From Bacteroidales bacterium (GTDB lineage Bacteria > Bacteroidota > Bacteroidia > Bacteroidales > Marinilabiliaceae), in the NCBI GenBank assembly GCA_017960905.1, contig JAGCYH010000054.1, positions 1-58,752 of the forward strand: a DNA stretch of 58,752 bases, in the 5' to 3' direction. The notes under the pieces are model-generated. The model saw nothing but the letters and a program-made list of their open reading frames with translations, searched no databases and was not told the origin of the DNA. The first letter of the stretch is position 1, and the number at the start of each line of letters is the position of its first letter. Positions 33,595 through 41,445 of this stretch are shown one piece after another. The position numbers and the translations under genes were made by a program.

Positions 33595-34723
33595 TCCACG
33601 TCTCCAGGCGGTTCATTGCGCGGCCGATGTTCTCTATCGAGTTGGCGTACGAGAATCGCACGAAGCCTTCGCCCCGCGATCCGAAGTCGATGCCGGGCGT
33701 TATGCCCACATGCGCTTGCTCAAGCGCATCAAACGCAAATCGGTAAGTGTCTGACGCATAGCATCGTGCGTCGGCAAAGATGTAAAAAGCACCCTTTGGT
33801 TCGGTATGGATTGTGAATCCTATTTCGCGCAAGCGCGAAATAAGGTATTTGCGTCGTTCGTCGTATGTTTGGCGCATCTTAACCAATTCTGTCTCAGCTT
33901 GTTCGCTTGTCAGTGCGGCCAGCGCGCCATATTGCGACACCGAAGGTGCGCAAATGAACAAATTCTGCTGTATTATTTGCAATTTGCGCATAAACTGCTC
34001 AGGAGCAATCAGATAGCCTAGTCGCAGTCCGGTCATTGCGTAGCGTTTCGAGAATCCGTTGATTATCAGCGTATTGTCGGTATGCTGAAGCATGGTTTCT
34101 GCTTTGCCCTCGTACACCAGTCCGTGGTAAATCTCGTCGGAAATGACGGTTATGCCCAGTTGCGCCATTTGCTGCATCACGTCGCTGTGCATGAGCGTGC
34201 CCGTCGGGTTCATCGGCGAATTGACTATTATGGCTCTCGTGCGGGGCGTTATAACCTTCTTAAGTGTCTGAATGTCAAACTGAAAGTCGTTCTCGGCCGA
34301 TAGCGGCACTTCTACGGGGACGGCGTTAGCGGCAAGTATGAAATTGCGGTAGCAGGCGTATCCCGGATTTGAGATTATGACCTCGTCGCCGGTGTTGCAG
34401 AGCAACAGCAAAGCCATCAGTATGGCTTGCGACGAGCCGCACGTAACCACTATGTTGTCGGCACTGACTTTGACACCATATTCCGTATTGTACTGATTAG
34501 CAATTGCTTGACGCAATTGCAGCAAGCCGAGCGAATGTGTGTAGTGCGTGTTGCCGTCAGCCGCAGCCCTTGCCACCGCCTCAACGGCAGCCTGCGGCAT
34601 GTTGAAATCGGGTTCGCCCACTTCGAGGTGTATCACATCGGCCCCTTCGCTCTCTAGTTCTTTTGCCCGCTCAAGCACGTCCATCACTATGAATGAACGC
34701 ATTTTGTCAACGTTTGAATTCAT
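33578..34723 (-). CDS. PLP-dependent aminotransferase (class I/II)
   Basis: A 381-residue enzyme of fold type I. The ATG at 34723 follows the -7 element. Visible landmarks are EVGEPDF near the N-terminus, SNPGYACYRN, NSPMNPTG, SDEIYHGL with Asp196 holding the pyridine nitrogen, and the Schiff-base lysine in NGFSKRYAMTGLRLGY (Lys226). RFSYANS near the C-terminus supplies the carboxylate-binding Arg. Aspartate or aromatic amino acids are common substrates, but this is not decided here. Its 3' end overlaps the DPP III gene. Confidence 0.93.
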   Translation of the reverse strand: MNSNVDKMRSFIVMDVLERAKELESEGADVIHLEVGEPDFNMPQAAVEAVARAAADGNTHYTHSLGLLQLRQAIANQYNTEYGVKVSADNIVVTCGSSQAILMALLLLCNTGDEVIISNPGYACYRNFILAANAVPVEVPLSAENDFQFDIQTLKKVITPRTRAIIVNSPMNPTGTLMHSDVMQQMAQLGITVISDEIYHGLVYEGKAETMLQHTDNTLIINGFSKRYAMTGLRLGYLIAPEQFMRKLQIIQQNLFICAPSVSQYGALAALTSEQAETELVKMRQTYDERRKYLISRLREIGFTIHTEPKGAFYIFADARCYASDTYRFAFDALEQAHVGITPGIDFGSRGEGFVRFSYANSIENIGRAMNRLETWIKENF

Positions 34724-34750
34724 TTCCTTTCCTCTCGCGTTTTTGTCAGG

Positions 34751-34758
34751 CAAAGATA
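34751..34758 (-). promoter_or_regulatory. -7 promoter element of the aminotransferase gene
   Basis: TATCTTTG on the minus strand, 27 bases before the chosen ATG. It excludes an upstream in-frame ATG at 34753, which lies inside the element. Confidence 0.5.
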
Positions 34759-34839
34759 AAATAAAAAAAAATCAAATTTTTGTTGCTTATAAAATAAAAA
34801 ATATCTAATTTGGCTCTGTTTTTTCAAAACGATAGAATT

Positions 34840-35268
34840 ATGAAACTGAAATCATTTCTGAAAGCATTATTGGTGGTATGTTTGCTGGCAGTGCCGGTAA
34901 GCATGAACAGCCAAGCGGAGATAATTGAGGCCAATTGCAAAGCTAACTTCGAATATCCGTTTATTCTTACGGGCCGTCCGTTCCGCGCGCTGATAACCAA
35001 CGACGAGGTTGCCGAATTCAGAGCTACGCTCTTCTCCGGCACCACATACCGCATCTCGGCTGGCTCGCAGGGCAACAGCTACCTGATTTTCTCGGTCTAC
35101 GACACCGACCACAATCTGCTGTTCACCAACAAAGACTACGACAATGCCACGTATTGGGATTTCGAGGTCGACGGTTATCTCGATTGTATCGTTGAGGCTC
35201 GCCTCGACGAAAGCATCACTTCGTCGGGTTTCGCTATAATTATGACCGGCATAAAACTCAATGAATAA
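34840..35268 (+). CDS. Hypothetical secreted protein
   Basis: Predicted 142-residue protein; the ATG at 34840 gives a signal peptide ending near MNSQA. The mature part is beta-rich (FSGTTYRISAGSQGNSYLIFSVYDTD) and looks like a small jelly-roll or C2-like domain of the kind that binds carbohydrate or follows peptidase domains. A possible weak promoter is TTG at 34783-34785 with TAATTTGG at 34806-34813. It is followed after 59 bases by the large ABC transporter gene, with a hairpin without T-run (35283-35304) between. No family is recognised. Confidence 0.65.
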   Translation: MKLKSFLKALLVVCLLAVPVSMNSQAEIIEANCKANFEYPFILTGRPFRALITNDEVAEFRATLFSGTTYRISAGSQGNSYLIFSVYDTDHNLLFTNKDYDNATYWDFEVDGYLDCIVEARLDESITSSGFAIIMTGIKLNE

Positions 35269-35327
35269 AACACCGGCGTCGGGCTGTTGCCTTTCGGCAA
35301 CAGCTCTGCTGTGCTTTTCTGTGATAC

Positions 35328-38300
35328 ATGAGTGAGCGGATATTAGAGGCTTTGGTTCAGCTGTTTGCTGTCGTCGCGTCGGTCAGAGGCGCCGAGGACA
35401 TGAGCGAACGGCGAATGGTCGTTTACAACTTTTTGGTCGCGCAGCTCAACACCGAGTTGGCTAACAAATACATCACACTCTTCGATGAGCACTACCGCAA
35501 CAGCATCGAGCAAGGCCGCCGAAGCAGCAACCAGTACAAAGTCATCTCGCGCGTGTCATCGAAAGTTACGCGCATCGCTGTCGAAATCAATCGCGAACTA
35601 TCTCAGTATCAGAAATATATCATACTCGTACAATTGTACGAGTATCTCAATAAAGGCCATATCTCGTACGTTGAACAAGGCCTTGTAAACGATGTCGTTG
35701 CCGAAAAATTCAACATCAACAAGGAGGATTTCGCGCTCATCAGCGAATTCATTCTCAATACCGAAAATGTTACCGAACGCATAATTCTCTCAGGTGCAGA
35801 CAATTGCGAAGATATTGTTGAACCGAAACATGTGTTTTGGGAGGATTTGAACGGCGAGATACACTTCGTGTATCTCTCAAATGTGAGCCTTTTCCTCTTC
35901 AAGTATTTTGGCGACCGTCCGTTGGAGATGAACGGCGCCCAGATAGAGAAAGGCTCTACCTACCTGCTGCGCGCCGGTAACTCGTTGCGCGACGGCATCA
36001 GCTCGCCCATCTTCTACAACGACATGATGCGGCATGTCGCATCGCTCACATCGCAGACGCCTATCACCTTCGAGGCGCGCAATGTTGTTTACAAATTCAA
36101 CAAAGACACCGTCGGCCTCAATAAGTTCTCGTTCGAGTCGCACTCGGGCCGTCTGGTGGGCATAATGGGTGTCAGCGGTTCGGGCAAAAGTACCTTCGGA
36201 TACGTCATCTCGGGTATGGCCGAGCCAACGCAAGGCCATGTATATATCAATAACATAGATATTTACAAAAATCCTGAGGCCATCAAAGGTCTTATCGGCT
36301 ACGTTTCGCAAGACGATATTCTGTTCGAAGACCTTACTGTCTACGACAACTTGTATTACAACGCACGCATGAGTTTCGACAATCTGCCGCTGCCCATTAT
36401 CAAAGACCGTATCGACAACATACTCAATATGTTAGGTCTTTATGAGATAAGGGATTTGAAGGTAGGCAATGCGTTGAACAAGAAGATAAGCGGTGGCCAG
36501 CGCAAAAGGCTCAACATTGCTCTCGAACTCATTCGAGAGCCTGCCATCATGATTCTCGACGAACCTACGTCGGGCTTGTCGTCGCACGACTCTGAGAACC
36601 TGATAGAGATGCTTAAAGACCTCACTATCAAGGGAAAACTGATTTTTGTGGTCATTCACCAGCCGTCGTCGGACATTTTCAAAATGTTCGACCAGCTGCT
36701 CATTCTCGACACTGGCGGCTACCTCATTTACGACGGCAATCCGGTGGAGAGCTTGAGCTACTTCAAACTCAACCTGCACATGCTGCACGCCAACGACGTT
36801 GAGTGCCGCACTTGCGGCAACGTCAACGTCGAACAGGTGCTCAACCTCATAAGTTTGCCTATCGTCGATGAGTACGGTAACAACACGCAAACGCGCAAGG
36901 TTACGCCCAAAGAATGGTACGACAAATTCAACTGGGGCGCGCTCGACATTTCGTATGTGGGTGACCCTGAGCCACTTCCGCAAATCACATTCAAAACACC
37001 GAAACGCTGGAAACAGCTTTTCCTCTATCTCAAGCGCGATGTGAAGTCGAAGATGGCCAACCTTCAGTACCTGATTATCAACTTCTTCGAAGCGCCGGTG
37101 CTCGCTGTGCTGGTGGCTATGCTGCTCCGTTACTACAATGTCGCTTCGGGCAATACCGAATATTCGTTCTGTGACAACCCCAATATCAACGTTTATATCA
37201 TCATCGCCGTCATCATTGCCTTCTTTATCGGCCTTACTGTCAGTGCCGAAGAGATTATACAGGACCGGCAGATTGTCAAGCGTGAGAAGTTCCTCAACCT
37301 GAGCCGTTTCAGCTACATAATGTCGAAATGTATGCTGACAGCGGTGCTGTCAGCTATTCAGATGCTGTGCTTCGTAGTGGTGGGCAACTCCATTCTCGAA
37401 ATACGCGGAATGATGTTCGAATACTGGCTTGTGCTGTTCAGCACAGCCGTCGCCGCCAACCTCATTGGCCTCATTCTGTCCGACAGTATGCAGAAAACCA
37501 TCAACATCTACATCACCATTCCGTTCATGGTCATTCCGCAGATAGTGCTGAGCGGCGTTTTCGTCAGGTTCGACAAGATGAATCCCGACCTCAGCAGTCC
37601 GACGGCTGTGCCCAGTTATGGGCACATCATCACCGCACGTTGGGCCTTTGAGGCCTTGGCTGTCAACCAATATATATACAACGAGTACGAATCGAAATTC
37701 TACACATATCACAAGACTAAAAGCCAGTCGACTTACTTCAAGGACTATTGGTCGCCGTCGATGAAAAACGCGCTCGACAAAGCGCTAAAAGCCTCATTGC
37801 CAAATACTAAGAACGAGGAAGAACTTCAGCATCAGCTGGCTTTGGTGAAAAACGAGATTTACGACCCGTTGCACAAATTCCCCGACATCGACTTGCCTGG
37901 TGAGGATCTGTTCGAAACGAGTATCTTCGGCGCTGCGACGCATGGCACGCTCTACAATTATGTAGAGCGCATAAGGCAGTATAACATAGCGCGTTACAAC
38001 AAGGTCGACAAGGCCGAGGACCGTTTCCGCCGCGAGTTCTCCGAAGAGGAGCTCTTCCAGCTGCGAAAAGATTACAAAAACAATAGCTTGCAGGATTTCA
38101 TCTGCGCAAGTGGCTCTATATCAGAGATTATCTACGAATACAACAACCGCTTCTGGCAGAAGTCCGACGCTGTTTACCAAGACACCAACGAAGGCCTTGG
38201 CGCTCAGCTCTTTTCGCCCTACAAATGTTTCTTCGGTATGAAGGTCGATACCTACGTCTACGATGTGGTGATGCTCTGGGTGCAGAATCTGATTCTCTTC

Positions 38301-38372
38301 TTCGTACTGCTTACCGGGTTGTTTGCTAAGTTGTTGTCGCTCCGTACAATACGACGGCTTGTGAAGGATTAG
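35328..38372 (+). CDS. ABCG-like fused ABC transporter with N-terminal helical domain
   Basis: A 1014-residue protein. Residues about 1-150 are helical and may be TerB-like; 165-235 appear beta-rich and FHA-like; both are tentative. The ATPase domain has Walker A GVSGSGKST (281-289), signature ISGGQRKR (387-394), Walker B IMILDEPTSGL, and HQPSSDIF, the last two as in ABCG transporters. A CRTCGN motif follows. The C-terminal ABC2-type membrane domain starts near 560 and contains a long loop of about 200 residues (about 785-975) before the last helix. The architecture is known from Bacteroidota but the substrate is not. It ends overlapping the nuclease stop by four bases. Confidence 0.88.
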   Translation: MSERILEALVQLFAVVASVRGAEDMSERRMVVYNFLVAQLNTELANKYITLFDEHYRNSIEQGRRSSNQYKVISRVSSKVTRIAVEINRELSQYQKYIILVQLYEYLNKGHISYVEQGLVNDVVAEKFNINKEDFALISEFILNTENVTERIILSGADNCEDIVEPKHVFWEDLNGEIHFVYLSNVSLFLFKYFGDRPLEMNGAQIEKGSTYLLRAGNSLRDGISSPIFYNDMMRHVASLTSQTPITFEARNVVYKFNKDTVGLNKFSFESHSGRLVGIMGVSGSGKSTFGYVISGMAEPTQGHVYINNIDIYKNPEAIKGLIGYVSQDDILFEDLTVYDNLYYNARMSFDNLPLPIIKDRIDNILNMLGLYEIRDLKVGNALNKKISGGQRKRLNIALELIREPAIMILDEPTSGLSSHDSENLIEMLKDLTIKGKLIFVVIHQPSSDIFKMFDQLLILDTGGYLIYDGNPVESLSYFKLNLHMLHANDVECRTCGNVNVEQVLNLISLPIVDEYGNNTQTRKVTPKEWYDKFNWGALDISYVGDPEPLPQITFKTPKRWKQLFLYLKRDVKSKMANLQYLIINFFEAPVLAVLVAMLLRYYNVASGNTEYSFCDNPNINVYIIIAVIIAFFIGLTVSAEEIIQDRQIVKREKFLNLSRFSYIMSKCMLTAVLSAIQMLCFVVVGNSILEIRGMMFEYWLVLFSTAVAANLIGLILSDSMQKTINIYITIPFMVIPQIVLSGVFVRFDKMNPDLSSPTAVPSYGHIITARWAFEALAVNQYIYNEYESKFYTYHKTKSQSTYFKDYWSPSMKNALDKALKASLPNTKNEEELQHQLALVKNEIYDPLHKFPDIDLPGEDLFETSIFGAATHGTLYNYVERIRQYNIARYNKVDKAEDRFRREFSEEELFQLRKDYKNNSLQDFICASGSISEIIYEYNNRFWQKSDAVYQDTNEGLGAQLFSPYKCFFGMKVDTYVYDVVMLWVQNLILFFVLLTGLFAKLLSLRTIRRLVKD

Positions 38373-39511
38373 TTCTTCCACCAGGCCACCTCGCCAACTT
38401 TGCTTTTCAGGCTCTTTTCGTTCTTTATTTTCGGGAAGAATTTCAGTCCCGTAAAGCTCTCTACGCTGTCCACCGACACTATGTAGTCGTTGGGTGAGCC
38501 TTTGCAGTTTTTGTTGGGCATCAGGTAGGCTATCATGTGGCCTTTGTCGCGCGGCGAATAGAGTATTTTGTAGAAATACCGTGGCACCGACACGCGCGTC
38601 TGTGTGCCGATGCGCGTTAGTCGGCCTTTCAGCACCGGACCAGTAACTATGTATATGCTGTCGTGCTTCTGTACCCAGCGGCGCGTCTGCTCTTCGAGGT
38701 CTTTCCATATACCGCGGTTGAAATCAGGCACTTGCGGACTCATGTTGCTCATGTAGAACGTCTCAATCTGAGCGTCGAGGTCGTCGCGCACGTCGGCCGA
38801 CGGGCACAAGTGCCCGCGGTCGTAGTTGCTGTTCGAATAGTCTGATTTCAAGGCGGTTTGCGTCTTCACATACGGGTCTTCGCAAAAGTCGCCCGTGCGG
38901 GGTACTTCGCCGTTCACACGCGCTTTGGTAAGCAGGTAAAACACCCAGTCGGCTTGCTCGTACTGCTCGTTGTACGACAGCTTGTAGGCCTTGTGCTCTA
39001 TTATCTGATTGTTGCCAACCGCTTGCGGTTGGCGCACTTTGGTCTGTGTCTGCGTGTAGCCGCTGTCCGATGTCTTGGTGCTTGTCGATGTGTATTCCGA
39101 ATCCTGTTTTGTGTTTTTTGCGGGTTTGTCTGTTTTTGTCGAACTCGTTGTGGTTGAGGTTGTTGTGCTTGTAGTGTAGCCGTCGTTTTTCTCCTTTTTT
39201 GTCGGCGTCGAGGTTTTGTCGTTGCGTTTTTTCTGTTCCGTTGCCGTAGGCAACGTTGTCGTTGTGTCTCTTCTGACCATCTCAAGTGAGTCGGCGCGTT
39301 GTCGCTGCTCGTAGTATTCTTGCTGATTTTCAACAAGTTGGTTGAACAACTGCGGATTGAAGAAGTATATCGCCACTATTGCTATCAGTGCTATTATCAG
39401 AAATGCGAAGAAGAATTTTCGCCCGCGGTGATGATGCCTGTGCGGTTTGGGCGCGTGCCGCAAATCGTTGTACGATGATGGTATGGCGTTATCATGCTGA
39501 TTTTTCCCCAT
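38369..39511 (-). CDS. Membrane-anchored DNA/RNA non-specific endonuclease
   Basis: A 380-residue protein. A histidine-rich, basic cytoplasmic head (20-31, HAPKPHRHHHRG) is followed by one membrane helix (about 32-51), a long Thr/Ser/Lys-rich linker (about 80-165), and a beta-beta-alpha-metal nuclease domain. The active site is in SNYDRGHLCPSADV (Asp231, Arg232, Gly233, His234). The nuclease is thus presented outside the inner membrane and may degrade DNA for nutrition. Length and topology fit Bacteroidota homologues. Confidence 0.9.
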   Translation of the reverse strand: MGKNQHDNAIPSSYNDLRHAPKPHRHHHRGRKFFFAFLIIALIAIVAIYFFNPQLFNQLVENQQEYYEQRQRADSLEMVRRDTTTTLPTATEQKKRNDKTSTPTKKEKNDGYTTSTTTSTTTSSTKTDKPAKNTKQDSEYTSTSTKTSDSGYTQTQTKVRQPQAVGNNQIIEHKAYKLSYNEQYEQADWVFYLLTKARVNGEVPRTGDFCEDPYVKTQTALKSDYSNSNYDRGHLCPSADVRDDLDAQIETFYMSNMSPQVPDFNRGIWKDLEEQTRRWVQKHDSIYIVTGPVLKGRLTRIGTQTRVSVPRYFYKILYSPRDKGHMIAYLMPNKNCKGSPNDYIVSVDSVESFTGLKFFPKIKNEKSLKSKVGEVAWWKN

Positions 39512-39612
39512 ATCTTTTTACCGGATTTTTTACTGAAAAATACGTTGATGTTGCCATTTTGTTATCACTAAAATTTTAATTTTTTTAATTATTAATTGTC
39601 GGCCAAAGAATT

Positions 39613-39620
39613 TATCTTTG
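39613..39620 (+). promoter_or_regulatory. -7 promoter element of pyrE
   Basis: TATCTTTG matches TAnnTTTG. It lies only 18 bases before the pyrE ATG at 39639, so the leader is about 12-14 bases, unusually short; an upstream ATG at 39630 would be nearly leaderless. Confidence 0.5.
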
Positions 39621-39638
39621 CAAAAAATAATGAAAATC

Positions 39639-40271
39639 ATGGGTAAATATTCTATCGAAGTTGCAAAGCAACTACTTGACATTAAAGCAATTAAACTTCA
39701 GCCGAACAACCCTTTCACATGGGCATCGGGCTGGAAATCGCCAATATACTGCGACAACCGCAAAGCTCTGTCGTACGCCAACGTGCGCACATACATTAAG
39801 ACTGCTTTTGCCGAACTGGCAAAAGCCATGTATCCCGACATTGATGTTGTTGCAGGCGTTGCCACTGGCGCCATCGCGCAAGGCGCGCTGGTCGCCGATT
39901 TGCTCGGCAAACCGTTTGTCTATGTCCGCTCGGCGCCTAAAGATCATGGCTTGGCCAATCTTATCGAGGGCGACCTCAAAGCCGGACAGAAAGTGCTTGT
40001 AATAGAGGACCTTATATCAACAGGCGGTAGCAGTCTCAAAGCTGTCGACGCGCTCCGCAACGCGGGCGCGACGGTTGTTGGTATGCTGGCCATCTTCACC
40101 TACGGTTTCCCTGTCGCTCAGGAAGCTTTTGAAAAAGCACACGTAACGCTCACTACATTAAGCAATTACCAAGATATGATTGGTGCTGCTGTCGAGTCGG
40201 GCTACGTGACCAAAGACGACATTGCTGCCTTGCAAGAGTGGCGCACCGACCCCGCAAACTGGAAAAAATAA
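39639..40271 (+). CDS. pyrE: Orotate phosphoribosyltransferase
   Basis: A 210-residue enzyme joining orotate and PRPP to give OMP in pyrimidine synthesis. The N-terminal WASGWKSPIYCDNRK is the OPRTase signature, and the PRPP loop is VLVIEDLISTGGSSLKA. KDHGLA holds the flexible catalytic lysine. The start at 39639 (MGKYSIEV) is preferred over in-frame ATGs at 39630 and 39618, which are too close to or inside the promoter element. It is followed by an SRPBCC gene three bases after its stop. Confidence 0.95.
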   Translation: MGKYSIEVAKQLLDIKAIKLQPNNPFTWASGWKSPIYCDNRKALSYANVRTYIKTAFAELAKAMYPDIDVVAGVATGAIAQGALVADLLGKPFVYVRSAPKDHGLANLIEGDLKAGQKVLVIEDLISTGGSSLKAVDALRNAGATVVGMLAIFTYGFPVAQEAFEKAHVTLTTLSNYQDMIGAAVESGYVTKDDIAALQEWRTDPANWKK

Positions 40272-40274
40272 CCG

Positions 40275-40682
40275 ATGGAAGCCAAGTACGAAAGCGCCAT
40301 CAAAGTGGTGCGTACCTCTGCCGATGCTATTTACACGAGGCTGTCGAACTTCAAGAACTTCGGCAATGTCTTTCCGCCCGACAAAATATCTAATTGGTCG
40401 GCTACCGAGGACACGTGCCGTTTCACTGTCGATAAAATCGGCGAAATCGGATTGCGTATTGTCGACCGTATTGTTAACAATACGGTCAAATACGGCGCCG
40501 ATGGTGATTCTCGTTTCGACTTCAACCTGTGGGTGCAGATGAAAGAGGTTGCCCCGTACGACTCGCGTATCAAGGTTACGCTCAAAGCCAATCTCAACCC
40601 GATGATTAAGATGATGGTTGGCTCTAAGTTGCAAACCTTTGTCGACGGTCTCGCCGATGCTATCTCGAGGTATCAGTATTGA
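40275..40682 (+). CDS. SRPBCC-superfamily protein
   Basis: A 135-residue protein with the helix-grip layout of START/Bet v1-like domains: an N-terminal strand (KYESAIKVVRTSADAIYTRL), a helix pair with FKNFGNVFPP, a run of strands, and a C-terminal helix (MVGSKLQTFVDGLADAI). It likely binds a hydrophobic ligand. It is the conserved neighbour of pyrE here, three bases downstream, and probably co-transcribed. No catalytic role is indicated. Confidence 0.8.
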   Translation: MEAKYESAIKVVRTSADAIYTRLSNFKNFGNVFPPDKISNWSATEDTCRFTVDKIGEIGLRIVDRIVNNTVKYGADGDSRFDFNLWVQMKEVAPYDSRIKVTLKANLNPMIKMMVGSKLQTFVDGLADAISRYQY

Positions 40683-40709
40683 TTTGATAATCTGTAAATT
40701 ATATATAAT

Positions 40710-40928
40710 ATGGTACGAAGAAGAATCACAGGTGGCATAAAGCTCCTTATTATTGGCGCAGTTATACTCACTATCGCTTTAATACTCATGCACGCCTCAG
40801 CGAAGGCTGCAAGAGCGGTTTTTATTTTGCAAATTGTAGGTTGCGTAATTGGCGGCTTTCTCATTTTCCGAGGTTTGCTTATGCTCATTTCGGGCTTTGT
40901 GAAAAACGAAGAAGACGTAGATGACTAA
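40710..40928 (+). CDS. Small membrane protein
   Basis: A 72-residue protein with two hydrophobic helices (about 8-27 and 36-63), a basic N-terminus (MVRRR) and an acidic C-terminus (KNEEDVDD). No family is recognised. It lies 27 bases after the SRPBCC gene on the same strand, so it may be the last gene of the pyrE transcript. Confidence 0.6.
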   Translation: MVRRRITGGIKLLIIGAVILTIALILMHASAKAARAVFILQIVGCVIGGFLIFRGLLMLISGFVKNEEDVDD

Positions 40929-40990
40929 ATTCGATTAAGATTTTTTAACATACAGCTAACTATCTACTAATCAAAATAATATACACCTCT

Positions 40991-41029
40991 AACTAAAAAT
41001 TTTAGTTTATCAACTAAAATTTTTAGTTG
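40991..41029. promoter_or_regulatory. Two BlaI-type operators
   Basis: Two palindromes with the same arms, AACTAAAA and TTTTAGTT, lie at 40991-41007 and 41012-41028; the second extends to CAACTAAAA/TTTTAGTTG (41011-41029). Their centres are 21 bp apart, two helical turns, as expected for two repressor dimers on one face. They precede a BlaI/MecI-type repressor gene by 55 bases. Confidence 0.75.
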
Positions 41030-41083
41030 AATGTGATTTTTTTTTAGTTTATTTGCAACGTCGTAATTAATGAAAACAGCAAT

Positions 41084-41443
41084 ATGGACAAATTGACTAA
41101 AAAAGAGGAAGAGTTGATGAATATGTTTTGGGAGCGTGGCGCGCTCTTCGTGCGCGACATAGTGGAGCAATATCCCGACCCGAAACCGCACGTCAACACC
41201 ATATCGACCATGGTGCGCACTCTCGAAGCCAAAGGCTACGTAGGCCATAAGGCCTACGGCTCTACGTTTCAGTACTTTGCGCTCGTGACGAAAGACAAAT
41301 TCAGCACCTCGACGCTCAAAGACGTCGTGGGCAAGTACTTCAGCAACTCGTACAAGAGCGCTGTCTCGGCGCTCATCAGCGACGAGGAAATCTCTATCGA
41401 CGAATTGAAAGAACTGATAAGTCAAATCGAAAAACAATCTTAA
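41084..41443 (+). CDS. BlaI/MecI/CopY-family transcriptional repressor
   Basis: A 119-residue winged-helix repressor: KLTKKEEELMNMFWERGALFV begins the DNA-binding domain, HVNTISTMVRTLEAKGYV is the recognition helix, and the C-terminal dimerisation helices follow. In the family the M56 protease partner cleaves the repressor to induce the operon. The partner gene starts two bases after its stop, and two operator palindromes lie upstream, so the unit is probably autoregulated. Confidence 0.93.
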   Translation: MDKLTKKEEELMNMFWERGALFVRDIVEQYPDPKPHVNTISTMVRTLEAKGYVGHKAYGSTFQYFALVTKDKFSTSTLKDVVGKYFSNSYKSAVSALISDEEISIDELKELISQIEKQS

Positions 41444-41445
41444 AC

